From positions 1,984,001-2,048,000 of the forward strand of contig CAVRIT010000001.1 of NCBI GenBank assembly GCA_963721345.1: a stretch of DNA of 64,000 bases, read 5' to 3'. Positions 16,264 through 24,731 of this stretch are shown here, piece after piece; within the stretch, counting starts at the first letter, position 1; each line of letters begins with the position of its first letter. The notes below the pieces were generated by a model that was not told the DNA's origin, made no database searches, and saw nothing but the letters and a program-made list of their open reading frames with translations. The position numbers and the translations under genes are program-made. This stretch comes from JACDAN01 sp963721345. Lineage in GTDB: Bacteria; Actinomycetota; Thermoleophilia; Gaiellales; Gaiellaceae.

Positions 16264-18307
16264 GGCTGCCGAAGAGCTGCCGGTAGCGCTCGCGGCCGTT
16301 CGGGAAGTTCGAGAGGGCGTGCAGGCCGACGTCGGAATCCCAGTCGAAGTAGAGCGCGTAGGCGACCTCGTTCGCGTTCAGCCACTCGAACATGCTCTGG
16401 ACGTAGTAGGGATCGTCCTGGCCGTCCGAGCCGCCGTCCTCGTAGTAGCCGGGGTCGATGAACTTCCACAGCCCCCACTCGGGATAGGTCATCCGCTTGT
16501 CGTGCGCCGCGGCGAAGTCGCGCTGCCAGGCCAGGCCGTGCTTCTGGTCGCGGATCGCGCCCCAGCGCCACTCGGGCGTTGCGCCGCTCGGCGGCGCGCC
16601 CCACGCCGCGTCGAAGGCGGAGAGACCGATGAAGTCCACGAAGTCGCCGCCGGGATACGCATCGGACGCGTCGGCCATCCCGTTCGGCCCGCTGTTCATG
16701 CACCAGTCGAACTCGAAGTGGGGGCTGACGGCCCGCATCGTCGTCACGATCTGCCGCCAGAACGCCTTGAAGGACTCGGCGCCGTTCGGCTCCTTGACCG
16801 GGCTCCACGGGAACCAGTTGCCGTTGAACTCCCAGCCGAGGCGGATCACCGCGTTGCCGTGCCCTTCCGCGACGAGCTTCCGGGCCAGCCGGTCGAAGTG
16901 GACGTTGTAGAGGCCGGTCGATCCCTGGAGCAGCGTCGCGCCGGACTCGGGGAGCATCGGCGTCGAGAGGACGAGCCGGTACGGGGAGCCGCGCCAGCGC
17001 GCGACGATGTCCGGCGCGCTCGAGCCTTCGATGTCCTGCCAGGTCACGCGGCGCAGGTAGTCGAGTGCGTGCGTCACCGGCGAGCCGCGCCAGGTTGCGA
17101 AGGCCGCGACCGGGGCGATGCCCCCGGGGCCCGCGTACGCGCCGTCGCCTCGAGCAAGGAGCGTCCACTCCACCGAGGTGCGTGCTTCGTTCCCCGCTTC
17201 GTCGCGGGTGGCGAGCGTGAGCCGGTGCGTACCGGCCGCGATCGGCCCGGCCAGCACGAGCGCCTCGTCGCACGGCACGGCTGCCCCGTCGAGGCGGCAG
17301 TCGCGCGTCACGGGCTCGCTCGCCGCCGGGAAGCTGAACGCGATCCGCGCCGAGCGGACGTACGTCTGGACCGGCGGGCGCTCGGTCACGACCGGCGCGG
17401 GCGGCGCGGTGAGGTCGATCCGCCAGCGGTGCGAGGAGCGCGCGCCCTCGTTCCCCGCCGAGTCCGTGGCGCGGACGGCGAACTCGTACGTTCCCTCGGG
17501 GAGGGTCCAGCTCGGGGTGCGGTTGCACTCGAAGTACTCGCTGTCGTTGATCCGGCAGAACAGGCGCGCGCCGGGCTCGGTCTCGAGACGGAAGGCCGAG
17601 GCGGCCGAGTTCGTCAGGGCCGCCGGGTGCTCGGCGATGCGAGGCGCGGCGGGTGGGGTGATGTCGATCACCCACGACGCGATCGCCGGCAGGCTGCGCC
17701 GGCCGTCCGCGTCGAGCGCGCGTACCTGGAAGTCGTGCCGACCCTCGCCGAGCCCCGCGTGCGCCACCGGGCTCGTGCAGGCTGAGAACGCGCCGCCGTC
17801 GAGGCTGCACTCGAAGGAGCTCCCGCCTCCGAAGACGAAGCGCGCCGTCGTGGAGTTCGTCAGGTCGCTCGGCCGCTCGAACAGCGCAGGCGGCTGCGGG
17901 ACGGGTGCGATCGAGACGCGGCGCGTGCGTGCGCAGTTGTTCCGCTCCGAGCGCTCGGCCACGCGGCGCCTGACGTCGGCGCACGCGAGCAGCGAGTAGC
18001 TGCCCGTCGGCGGGACGATCCTGAGCGTTCGCGAGAACGACCGTCCGGGACGGAGTGCGGGAATCGAGAAGCTGACGATCGCGCCGCGGGGGCCCGAAAG
18101 GCGCGCCGTCGAGGAGCGGGCGCGCGCCCGGCCCGAGTTCGCGACCCGGACACCCACGCCGATCCGCTCGCCCGCCGTGCCGACGGTGACCGCGCTCACA
18201 CGGGTGACACGGAGGTCGGGCCTTGCCTTGGCGGCCATCGCTTCCGGAACGGCGACGAGCCCGCAGAGCAGGCAGGCGACGACGGCGATGTGGCGGCGAA
18301 GAGTCAA
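16256..18307 (-). CDS. Secreted multidomain GH26-like glycoside hydrolase
   Basis: A 683-residue exported protein. After a signal peptide (about residues 1-25) comes a CARDB-like domain (about 28-135), then three Ig-like segments built around SLDGGAFSACTSP and RVTDSAGNE-type motifs. The C-terminal catalytic domain (about 400-683) has RLGWEFNGNWFPW with the acid/base Glu and MTYPEWGLWKF with the nucleophile Glu, as in GH26 mannanase-type enzymes. It is paralogous to the catalytic domain at 28862-30094. TTG at 18307 is the only start before the signal sequence. It may trim the polysaccharide made by this locus. Confidence 0.84.
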   Translation of the reverse strand: MTLRRHIAVVACLLCGLVAVPEAMAAKARPDLRVTRVSAVTVGTAGERIGVGVRVANSGRARARSSTARLSGPRGAIVSFSIPALRPGRSFSRTLRIVPPTGSYSLLACADVRRRVAERSERNNCARTRRVSIAPVPQPPALFERPSDLTNSTTARFVFGGGSSFECSLDGGAFSACTSPVAHAGLGEGRHDFQVRALDADGRRSLPAIASWVIDITPPAAPRIAEHPAALTNSAASAFRLETEPGARLFCRINDSEYFECNRTPSWTLPEGTYEFAVRATDSAGNEGARSSHRWRIDLTAPPAPVVTERPPVQTYVRSARIAFSFPAASEPVTRDCRLDGAAVPCDEALVLAGPIAAGTHRLTLATRDEAGNEARTSVEWTLLARGDGAYAGPGGIAPVAAFATWRGSPVTHALDYLRRVTWQDIEGSSAPDIVARWRGSPYRLVLSTPMLPESGATLLQGSTGLYNVHFDRLARKLVAEGHGNAVIRLGWEFNGNWFPWSPVKEPNGAESFKAFWRQIVTTMRAVSPHFEFDWCMNSGPNGMADASDAYPGGDFVDFIGLSAFDAAWGAPPSGATPEWRWGAIRDQKHGLAWQRDFAAAHDKRMTYPEWGLWKFIDPGYYEDGGSDGQDDPYYVQSMFEWLNANEVAYALYFDWDSDVGLHALSNFPNGRERYRQLFGSLR

Positions 18308-18358
18308 AGGAAGACCGCAGAGAACGCGCCCTATTGTGCCTTGAAAATCCGAAACCGG

Positions 18359-18892
18359 CTAGAGGCCGAAATCGGGGTAGGTCCGGTCGCGCTCGGAGAT
18401 CACCCGCGGCTCGGCGTCGGGCCACTCGATGCCGAACGCCGGATCGTCCCAGCGGACGCCGCGCGACGCGGAGGCCTCGTACGGCACGGAGATGGCGTAG
18501 AGCACCTCCGTGTCGTCCTCGAGCGTCTGGAAGCCGTGCGCGAAGCCCTCGGGGATGTAGAGCGCCTTGGCGTCCCCCTCGCGCAGCTCGATCGCGAACC
18601 AGCGCTTGAAGGTGGGCGAGTCGGGACGCAGGTCGAGTGCGACGTCGTAGAGCGCGCCGCGAACGCAGCGGACGAGCTTCGCCTCCGCGTGCGGCGCCTC
18701 CTGGTAGTGCATGCCGCGCAGCGTCCCGGCGCGGGTGTTGGACGAGAGGCTCCACTGCGCCGGGCTCGACGCCAGACCGTGCTGCGCCAGCTCGGCCTCG
18801 TCCCAGATGCGCACGAACGACCCCCGCTCGTCGGCGTGCGGCTCGGACTCGACGACGAGGACGCCCGGCAGCGGCGTCTCGCGGAAGTTCAT
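18359..18892 (-). CDS. rfbC: dTDP-4-dehydrorhamnose 3,5-epimerase family protein
   Basis: A 177-residue cupin-fold epimerase with DERGSFVRIWDE, SSNTRAGTLRGMHYQ containing the catalytic His, KLVRCVRGALYDVALDLR and PEGFAHGFQTLEDDTEVLY. It may act on a CDP- or dTDP-linked 4-keto sugar, converting configuration at C3/C5. No rmlA/B/D set is seen, so true rhamnose synthesis is not demonstrated here. ATG at 18892 overlaps the stop of the upstream SDR (ATGA). It is probably expressed from the minus-strand operon that starts at 21956. Confidence 0.88.
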   Translation of the reverse strand: MNFRETPLPGVLVVESEPHADERGSFVRIWDEAELAQHGLASSPAQWSLSSNTRAGTLRGMHYQEAPHAEAKLVRCVRGALYDVALDLRPDSPTFKRWFAIELREGDAKALYIPEGFAHGFQTLEDDTEVLYAISVPYEASASRGVRWDDPAFGIEWPDAEPRVISERDRTYPDFGL

Positions 18893-19911
18893 CGCCAGCG
18901 CAGCTCGTCGTCGATCTCGTTCTGCTCCGCGAGCTGGCGGAGGCGCTTCAGCCGCGTGAAGCGCGGGCCCTCGAAGTCCTCGCTGGTCATCCCCGCCTTC
19001 CGATATGCGTCGACCAGCTCCTGGGCGCCTTCCCGCGCCGTCCAGGCCAGCCGGAGCTCCGGGAAGGCGGCGTTCAGCTTCGTGAAGTCGACGCGGTAGC
19101 TCCGCGGGTCGGGATCGCCGGAGCCCGCGTACTCCACCTCGCTGCCGCCGGCCGCCTCCGCTGCGATCTCCGCGAGGTCGCGCACCTGGTGGTTGTCGGC
19201 GTCGGTGCCGACGTTGAACGCCTGGCCGCGCACCACATCCGCGGGCGCCTCCAGGGCGGCGAGCGCCGCGCGGGCGATGTCCTCGACGTGGACGAGCGGG
19301 CGCCACGGAGTCCCGTCGCTCAAGATCCGGACCTTCCCGCTCGTCAGCGCCCAGCCGACGAGGTTGTTGAGCACGATGTCGAGGCGCAGCCGCGGCGAGG
19401 CGCCGTAGGCCGTCGCGTTCCGCATCGAGACCGGCGCGAAGTCGGAGCCCGCCAGCTCCGCCAGCGCTTCCTCGGCCCGCACCTTCGACTCGGCGTACGC
19501 GGTGAGGGGCCGGAGCGGCGCGGCCTCGTCCACCGGCTCGCCGTCGGCGGCCGCCCCGTACATGCTGCAGGAGGAGGCGAAGACGAAGCGCCCGACGCCT
19601 GCCTCCCGCGCCGCCCTGGCCAGGCTGACCGTCGCCTCGTAGTTGATCGCCAGCGTGAGCTCGCGGTCGAGGTCGCCGAGCGGGTCGTTCGAGAGCGCCG
19701 CGAGGTGGACGATGCCGTCATAGCCCTCGAGCTCGGCGGGCTTGACGTCCCGGACGTCCGCCTGGATCGTCTCGATCTCCTCCGGCGCGTAGAGGTCGCA
19801 GCCTCCGTAGAACAGGGTGTCGAGCCCGGTGACCTCGTGGCCGGCCCGCGCGAAGAGCGGCGCGAGCACCGAGCCGATGTAGCCGCCGTGGCCGGTGACG
19901 AGGACCCTCAC
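18889..19911 (-). CDS. Extended SDR nucleotide-sugar epimerase/dehydratase
   Basis: A 340-residue extended SDR with GHGGYIGS nucleotide-binding loop, HLAALSNDPLGD, FASSCSMYG (catalytic Ser), YAESKVRAEE (Tyr/Lys pair), RNATAYGASPRLR and a WRPLVHVEDIARA segment. It is similar to NAD-dependent epimerases that accompany rfbF, rfbC-like and C-methyltransferase genes, so a role in the same modified-sugar pathway is likely. The exact reaction cannot be read from sequence. It overlaps genes on both sides by four bases. Confidence 0.86.
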   Translation of the reverse strand: MRVLVTGHGGYIGSVLAPLFARAGHEVTGLDTLFYGGCDLYAPEEIETIQADVRDVKPAELEGYDGIVHLAALSNDPLGDLDRELTLAINYEATVSLARAAREAGVGRFVFASSCSMYGAAADGEPVDEAAPLRPLTAYAESKVRAEEALAELAGSDFAPVSMRNATAYGASPRLRLDIVLNNLVGWALTSGKVRILSDGTPWRPLVHVEDIARAALAALEAPADVVRGQAFNVGTDADNHQVRDLAEIAAEAAGGSEVEYAGSGDPDPRSYRVDFTKLNAAFPELRLAWTAREGAQELVDAYRKAGMTSEDFEGPRFTRLKRLRQLAEQNEIDDELRWR

Positions 19912-20570
19912 CGCACGCCCTCGAGCGTCTCGGGTGTCCCGATGTCGAGGAAGGTTCCCGGAAGCTGCACCGCTGCCAGCTCCCGCCCGGCGCGGGCCAG
20001 CTCGTCGAAGAGATCCCCTGGCTGATCGTGGCGCTCCAGGCCTTCGAGCGCCCGGCGGCGGGCGGCGGCGATACCCCAGATGACCTGCGCGCCGGGCCGG
20101 TCGGGCTTGACCTCGATCCGCTCGACGCGCTCCCCGTCGAGCACGACGACGTCGGAGCGCCGGAGCTGCTCGTCGCCGGTCGCGGCGAAGAGACCGAGCA
20201 CGACGTCGGCGGTATCGAGGCGGGGGAGCAGGCGCGCGTAGCCGTCCACGGGATCCCAGACGGTATCCGGGAAGCCGATCAGGACGGCGTCGTCAGCGTC
20301 CAGCCCCTCCGCGCCGAGCGCGATCGAAGCGGCCGCCGACGGAGGATGTCCCTCGACGACCGTCAGCCCGTGCTCCCGGGCGTAGTCGACGAGGTCGGTC
20401 TTCTCCGGTCGCGTCACGAGCCTCAGCTCGTCCGCCTCAGCCGCGCGCATGCGCTCGACGAGGTACTCGAGCACCGGCCGGCCGCCGACCCGGAGGAGCT
20501 CCTTCGAGCCCTCCAGCGGCTGCAGCCGCAGCGCGTGGCCCGCGGCCGGGATGACGCCGACGATGCGAAT
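19908..20570 (-). CDS. Sugar-1-phosphate nucleotidyltransferase with non-canonical start
   Basis: The frame reads IRIVGVIPAAGHALRLQPL, then GSKELLRVGGRPVLEY, the nucleotide-binding start of NTP-transferases. GFPDTVWDP, EVKPDR and GTFLDIGTPE follow. The frame opens directly after the TGA (20574-20576) of the preceding gene, and no ATG, GTG or TTG occurs before the conserved motif. The first GTG (20474) would delete the catalytic loop. ATT at 20570 lies eight bases after a GGAAGG Shine-Dalgarno inside the preceding gene and is my chosen start (220 residues). Its sugar is unknown; it probably feeds the downstream SDR and epimerase. Confidence 0.8.
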   Translation of the reverse strand: MRIVGVIPAAGHALRLQPLEGSKELLRVGGRPVLEYLVERMRAAEADELRLVTRPEKTDLVDYAREHGLTVVEGHPPSAAASIALGAEGLDADDAVLIGFPDTVWDPVDGYARLLPRLDTADVVLGLFAATGDEQLRRSDVVVLDGERVERIEVKPDRPGAQVIWGIAAARRRALEGLERHDQPGDLFDELARAGRELAAVQLPGTFLDIGTPETLEGVR

Positions 20571-20573
20571 CGG

Positions 20574-21956
20574 TCAACCCTTCCGCAGATACAGGACGGC
20601 GGCGCCGGAGAACGGCGCCGAGAGCGTCCGGCGCGCGCCGCCGTCCACGGCGGTCGGCGTCGGCCTCCCGGTCACCGGGTTCAGCCACTCGCCGCGGAGT
20701 CGCCCGGGCGCCCTGGTGAGATCGACCGTCACGCTGCCCCCGCCGGGCACGTAGACGAGGAACTCGCGGCGCGGATCGGCGAGGCAGAAGCGCGTCGAGC
20801 AGAGGCCGGGATGCGGACGCGCTCGTGCGAGGTTCATGCGCCGCGCGTAGCCCCTCGTGTGGCCCATGGCCCACCGTGCGACAACCAGGTCGGACGAGGC
20901 CGCCTGAGGATCCATGAAGATCACGTTGTGGCCGCGCGTGAAGTTCTTCCAGATCAGGTCCCAACCCCCGCAGACCCCGCAGACGTGATCGGTGTCGACG
21001 ATGCTGACCTTGCCGCCTCGTGCGGCCGGCGGGTCGTGGAGGAACGCCTTGCCTCCGGGCGAGACCCACGAGGCCGGGCTGCGGAAGAGCTGGTCGTTCC
21101 AGCCGTCCGGCGCGGCAAGGGTCATGCCCACCGGGTGCCGCTTGCGCTTGCGGGCCTCGTACGACCGGACGAATCTGGCCATGTGGTACTGCCAGGGGAC
21201 CGATCGAGCGCCGGGCTCGTTCGCGACCTCGTAGAGCACGTTGTCGAACCGGTTCACGGTGTCGATCACACGTCGGACGTAGCGCTCCTGCAGCCGAGTG
21301 ACGGCGCGAGTCGCCAGCGTGTAGACCTCGACGCCGCTTCCGTCGCGGTTCGCGTCCCCGTTGATCCCGTTGACGTTGTTATCGGGATGGAAGGGATGGA
21401 AGCGCCAGGCGTGCTTCAGCCAGGCGGTGCCGAAGCCCTCGAAGAGCATCACCGACACGTAGATCCCGCGGCGGTCGGCGGCCGCGACGCGTGCCCGCAG
21501 GCGCCTGAAGTACGACTCGTTGAAGCGGCGCAGGTCGAATTTCGGAGCCCCGTCGTTGGCATTCCCCGCTCCCGTTCGAGCCCAGGGCTGGATGCCGATG
21601 CGGATCCAGTCGCCGCATTCGAGCCACGACGTCTGCTCGATCGTCCACAGCCGGACGAAGTTGTGGCCGTACTTCGCGAGCCCGCCGAGGTACTCGTCGA
21701 ACGAGAAGGGGCGCGGGGGGCCGTACCTGCACTCGGCGTTCCAGGTGTGGCCGCCGACGAAGTTCCACCAGACGTGGGATCCCGTCAGGTACACGGCCTT
21801 GCCGGACCCGTCGGTGAAGTAGCGGGAGTTCGCCCGCCATACGCGCAGGGGGCCCTTGGCGCGCTCCAGGCGTTGCTCGGCGCCGGGGCTCGAGGCGCTG
21901 CCGCCCAGAGAGAGGGCGATCAGCGCCGCCGCTGCGACTGCGAGTCGTTTCTTCAC
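20574..21956 (-). CDS. Secreted TIM-barrel glycoside hydrolase (GH140/DUF4038-like)
   Basis: A 460-residue exported protein with a signal peptide (VKKRLAVAAAALIALSLGG) and an N-terminal strand with WRANSRYFTDGSGKAVYLTG. A (beta/alpha)8 core carries LYEVANEPGA, whose Glu is the likely acid/base. The C-terminal beta domain (EFLVYVPGGGSVTVDL... EWLNPVTGR) resembles the putative collagen-binding domain that follows DUF4038/GH140 catalytic domains. GTG at 21956 was preferred because it directly precedes the signal peptide. It is divergent from the PHP phosphatase, only 17 bp away, and leads the minus-strand sugar operon. The substrate is unknown. Confidence 0.8.
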   Translation of the reverse strand: MKKRLAVAAAALIALSLGGSASSPGAEQRLERAKGPLRVWRANSRYFTDGSGKAVYLTGSHVWWNFVGGHTWNAECRYGPPRPFSFDEYLGGLAKYGHNFVRLWTIEQTSWLECGDWIRIGIQPWARTGAGNANDGAPKFDLRRFNESYFRRLRARVAAADRRGIYVSVMLFEGFGTAWLKHAWRFHPFHPDNNVNGINGDANRDGSGVEVYTLATRAVTRLQERYVRRVIDTVNRFDNVLYEVANEPGARSVPWQYHMARFVRSYEARKRKRHPVGMTLAAPDGWNDQLFRSPASWVSPGGKAFLHDPPAARGGKVSIVDTDHVCGVCGGWDLIWKNFTRGHNVIFMDPQAASSDLVVARWAMGHTRGYARRMNLARARPHPGLCSTRFCLADPRREFLVYVPGGGSVTVDLTRAPGRLRGEWLNPVTGRPTPTAVDGGARRTLSAPFSGAAVLYLRKG

Positions 21957-21973
21957 CTGAGGCCCCCACGGCG

Positions 21974-22678
21974 ATGATAGACACGCACTGCCACCTGCTC
22001 CCCGGGCTCGACGACGGCCCGGAGACGATCGATCGCTCGATCGACCTCGCCCGGGAGCTGGTCGCTCAGGGTGTCGACACCGTTCTCTGCACGCCGCATT
22101 ACTCCGAGTTGTTCCCCACCGACCACGGGGAGGCAACACAGCGGCACGCGGAGCTGCGCCAAGCGCTGCCCGAGGCCGGCGTCGACCTCCGGGTCGAGCT
22201 GGCGGCGGAGGTGGGCCCTCACTTCGCGCTTCGGTCGCCGCTCGAGGAGCTCCTGTCGCGCTCGATCGGCGGGCGGTTCCTGATCGTGGAGGTGCAGCCC
22301 GAGACGCCGCTCGCGTTCTTCGAGGGCGCCTCCGCCCGGATCCGGGAGGCGGGCCTCACGCCGGTGTTCGCGCATCCCGAGCGCTGCCGCGCGGTCTGGC
22401 GGCGGCCCCGCGCGGTCGCGGCGTCGCGGGAGGAGGGGGCGCTCGTCCAGATCGTCGCGCCGAGCCTCACGGGCAGCTGGGGAGGCGGGGCCGCTCGAAC
22501 GGCGTGGACGCTCCTCGGCGGCGGCCTCGTCGACCTCCTGGGGAGCGACGCCCATGGCCGGCGGCGGCCCTCGGAGCTCGGCCAGGCGGCTGCTCTGATC
22601 GGCGAGCGACTCGGCGACGACGTCGTCGCCGAGCTGACTGAGCGTGGCCCCGCGCGGTTGCTCGAAGCGCTCGGCTAG
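21974..22678 (+). CDS. PHP-family tyrosine phosphatase (CpsB/YwqE-like)
   Basis: A 234-residue cytoplasmic metallophosphatase of the PHP superfamily. Metal ligands are visible in MIDTHCHLLPGLDDGP, CTPHY, the AEVGPHF region, VFAHPERC and LLGSDAH. Family members dephosphorylate the tyrosine-rich tail of BY-kinases controlling capsule assembly, and this window contains such a kinase at 31203-32711. It is divergent from the glycosidase gene and ends four bases into the convergent glycosyltransferase gene. Confidence 0.9.
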   Translation: MIDTHCHLLPGLDDGPETIDRSIDLARELVAQGVDTVLCTPHYSELFPTDHGEATQRHAELRQALPEAGVDLRVELAAEVGPHFALRSPLEELLSRSIGGRFLIVEVQPETPLAFFEGASARIREAGLTPVFAHPERCRAVWRRPRAVAASREEGALVQIVAPSLTGSWGGGAARTAWTLLGGGLVDLLGSDAHGRRRPSELGQAAALIGERLGDDVVAELTERGPARLLEALG

Positions 22679-23823
22679 CGCGGCGTGCGCGCCCAGCCCT
22701 CGGGGCTCTCGCCGAGCTTGACGACGAGCTTCCAGCCCACGACGAACGGCGCCAGGGCGAGGAGGGCGTAGGAAGAGCGCGGCGCGCGGGTGACGACGAG
22801 CGCCGCGACGGCATGTCCGCCGAGCACGGCGAGCTGGGCGGGCGCGCTCCCCGCTCGGCCCGTGAACGCCAGGCGGGCGGCACCGGCAGCCGCCACGAGC
22901 GCCGCCAGCGTGGCGAGCGGCGGGAACGCGAGCTCCGAGACGGCGGCCTCGAGCAGTACGGGGTCGCGGCGCCTGATCGCGGTGCGAATCGTGGGCAGCA
23001 GGCGGTTCCGGGCGAGGTCGGAGCGCCCCGCCTCCCAGCGTGCGCGCTGGACCCGCGCGGCGTCGACGGTCTCGGGCATCAGGCCCGCGACGACCGCCTC
23101 GGGCGCGAACCGCGGCCGGATCCCGCGTTCGAGCAGCTTGAACCAGAGGTCGATGTCCTCCGTCAGCCCCTCGCCGCTCCAGCCGTCCTCCGCGACGACC
23201 GACCGGCTGAACGCCATTCCGTTTCCCTGGAGCTTCGCGGAGCCGCCGAGCGCCGCGCGTCCCCGCTGTCTCAGCGCCGACTGGATCGCGAACGACAGCG
23301 CCGCGAGGCGCGTGACGAGACTCTCGTCGGGGTTCGCCACCTGGTACTCGGCCTGGAGCACCTGGGCGCCGTCGGCGAGATGCGCGGCGAGCGCTCCGAA
23401 GAACTGCGGATCGACCGTCGTGTCGGCGTCGACGACGATCACGCTGTCCCAGCCGTCCTCCTCGCTCAGCCGCTCGAAGGCCCAGCGCAACGCCGGGCCT
23501 TTGCCGGGGGCGCGCAGGTCGTCCCTGGCCCAGACCTCGGCGCCCGCCTCGCTCGCTCGTCCTGCGGTGTCGTCCGAGCAGTTGTCTGCGACCACGACGA
23601 CGCGGAGCCGCTCCGCCGGGTAGTCGGCGCCGAGCAGCGACGCGACGGTTCTCGCGATCGACCGCTCCTCGTCGTGTGCGGGCACGACGACGACGAACCG
23701 CGTGCTCGTCGACTGCTGCGCCTCCCGGCGCGACGCGAGCAGCCCTGCGACGGTGACGGCGCCGAGGTAGCCGACCGGGAGCCAGAGCGCCCGCTGGGCC
23801 GCTCGTGCCGCCCAGCCGATCAC
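22675..23823 (-). CDS. Family 2 glycosyltransferase, membrane-associated
   Basis: A 382-residue GT2 with an N-terminal helix, the GT-A core VVVVPAHDEERSI, VVADNCSDDT, DSVIVVDADTTV (DxD), LQGNGMAFSR, GEGLTEDIDLW (ED acceptor motif) and QRARWEAGR (QxxRW). Two to three C-terminal membrane helices follow. The Q-R-x-R-W and TED motifs indicate a processive or polysaccharide-type inverting transferase. GTG at 23823 overlaps the preceding stop. It is the last gene of the five-gene minus operon beginning at 28760. Confidence 0.9.
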   Translation of the reverse strand: MIGWAARAAQRALWLPVGYLGAVTVAGLLASRREAQQSTSTRFVVVVPAHDEERSIARTVASLLGADYPAERLRVVVVADNCSDDTAGRASEAGAEVWARDDLRAPGKGPALRWAFERLSEEDGWDSVIVVDADTTVDPQFFGALAAHLADGAQVLQAEYQVANPDESLVTRLAALSFAIQSALRQRGRAALGGSAKLQGNGMAFSRSVVAEDGWSGEGLTEDIDLWFKLLERGIRPRFAPEAVVAGLMPETVDAARVQRARWEAGRSDLARNRLLPTIRTAIRRRDPVLLEAAVSELAFPPLATLAALVAAAGAARLAFTGRAGSAPAQLAVLGGHAVAALVVTRAPRSSYALLALAPFVVGWKLVVKLGESPEGWARTPR

Positions 23824-24731
23824 CGCACTTCGCGCCAGCTCGCCGGCGTCTCTCGCAGTCCCGCGAGGCGCGCCTCGAGCTCGCCGTCCACCTTCTCGCG
23901 CCGCGTGAGCCGCCGCAGGCCGGCGACGCCGACCAGCCGGAGGTTGTAGAGCAGGATGATCGAGGCGGCCTGAACCGCTGCCCCGCGGCCCTGGGTCCGC
24001 CGGACGCAGCGCACGGCGTTTCGCGTGATCAGCTTCGCCTTGAAGCTCGAGATCTCCTGACGGCCGCCGAGGTGGCGCGCCGTGATGTGCGGGACGTACA
24101 GGACCCGCTTGCCGGCCTCGCGCAGCTCCCAGAACCAGTGGATCTCCTCCCAGTAGAGGAAGTAGTCCTCGGGCATCGGGTGCTCGCGGAGCAGCTCGCG
24201 CGTCGTCGCCATCACCGGCGTGCCGGCGGCCTGCACCTCTTCCGGCTCGCTCGGCCGGCGCCACTTCTCGACGTGGACACGGCCCTCCAGCCGCGGCACC
24301 GGGTGGTCCGGGAGGATCAACCACTCGCGGATCAGCGCGCCGGGGGTCGGCAGCGCCTTGATCGTCGGCTCGACCTCGCCTTCGACGTCGAGGATCGCCG
24401 GCAGCGCCACGTCGGCCTCGCCCTTCACGACGTACTCGCGCAGCGCGTAGAGGTCGTCGACTTCCAACAGCAGGTCGTCGTTCATCGCGATGACGTAGTC
24501 GGAGCGGGCGGCCTCGACGCCGAGGTTGACGCCGGTCGCGAAGCCAGGATCGCCCTCGACGGGGATGTGCACCACGCCCGAAGCGATCTCGGCGATCTCC
24601 GGATCGGCCTCCATGTTCACGACGATCACCTCGATGCGTGGGTCGTCGAGCGCGGCCAGGGTGGTCCGGAGGCTCTCCGGCCGGTGGAAGCAGACGATGA
24701 CGCAGGTGGCGTCGGGGGCTGTCGTGGTCAG
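23820..24731 (-). CDS. Family 2 glycosyltransferase (rhamnosyltransferase-like)
   Basis: A 303-residue GT2 with CVIVCFHRPESLRTTL, GVNLGVEAARSDYVIAMNDD (the DD metal site), AGTPVMATTRE and EDYFLYWEEIHWFWE, as in bacterial rhamnosyl-type transferases. The only start compatible with the N-terminus is CTG at 24731, which overlaps the preceding TGA exactly as the ATG/GTG starts of neighbouring genes do (CTGA). The next GTG would remove the first strand of the GT-A fold. The acceptor sugar is unknown. Confidence 0.85.
   Translation of the reverse strand: MTTTAPDATCVIVCFHRPESLRTTLAALDDPRIEVIVVNMEADPEIAEIASGVVHIPVEGDPGFATGVNLGVEAARSDYVIAMNDDLLLEVDDLYALREYVVKGEADVALPAILDVEGEVEPTIKALPTPGALIREWLILPDHPVPRLEGRVHVEKWRRPSEPEEVQAAGTPVMATTRELLREHPMPEDYFLYWEEIHWFWELREAGKRVLYVPHITARHLGGRQEISSFKAKLITRNAVRCVRRTQGRGAAVQAASIILLYNLRLVGVAGLRRLTRREKVDGELEARLAGLRETPASWREVR

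Noticed and set aside
20028..21977. A 649-codon open frame on the plus strand
   Set aside because: It lies antisense to the glycosidase and nucleotidyltransferase genes, is rich in Arg/Asp/Val repeats typical of GC-rich shadow frames, and shows no domain.
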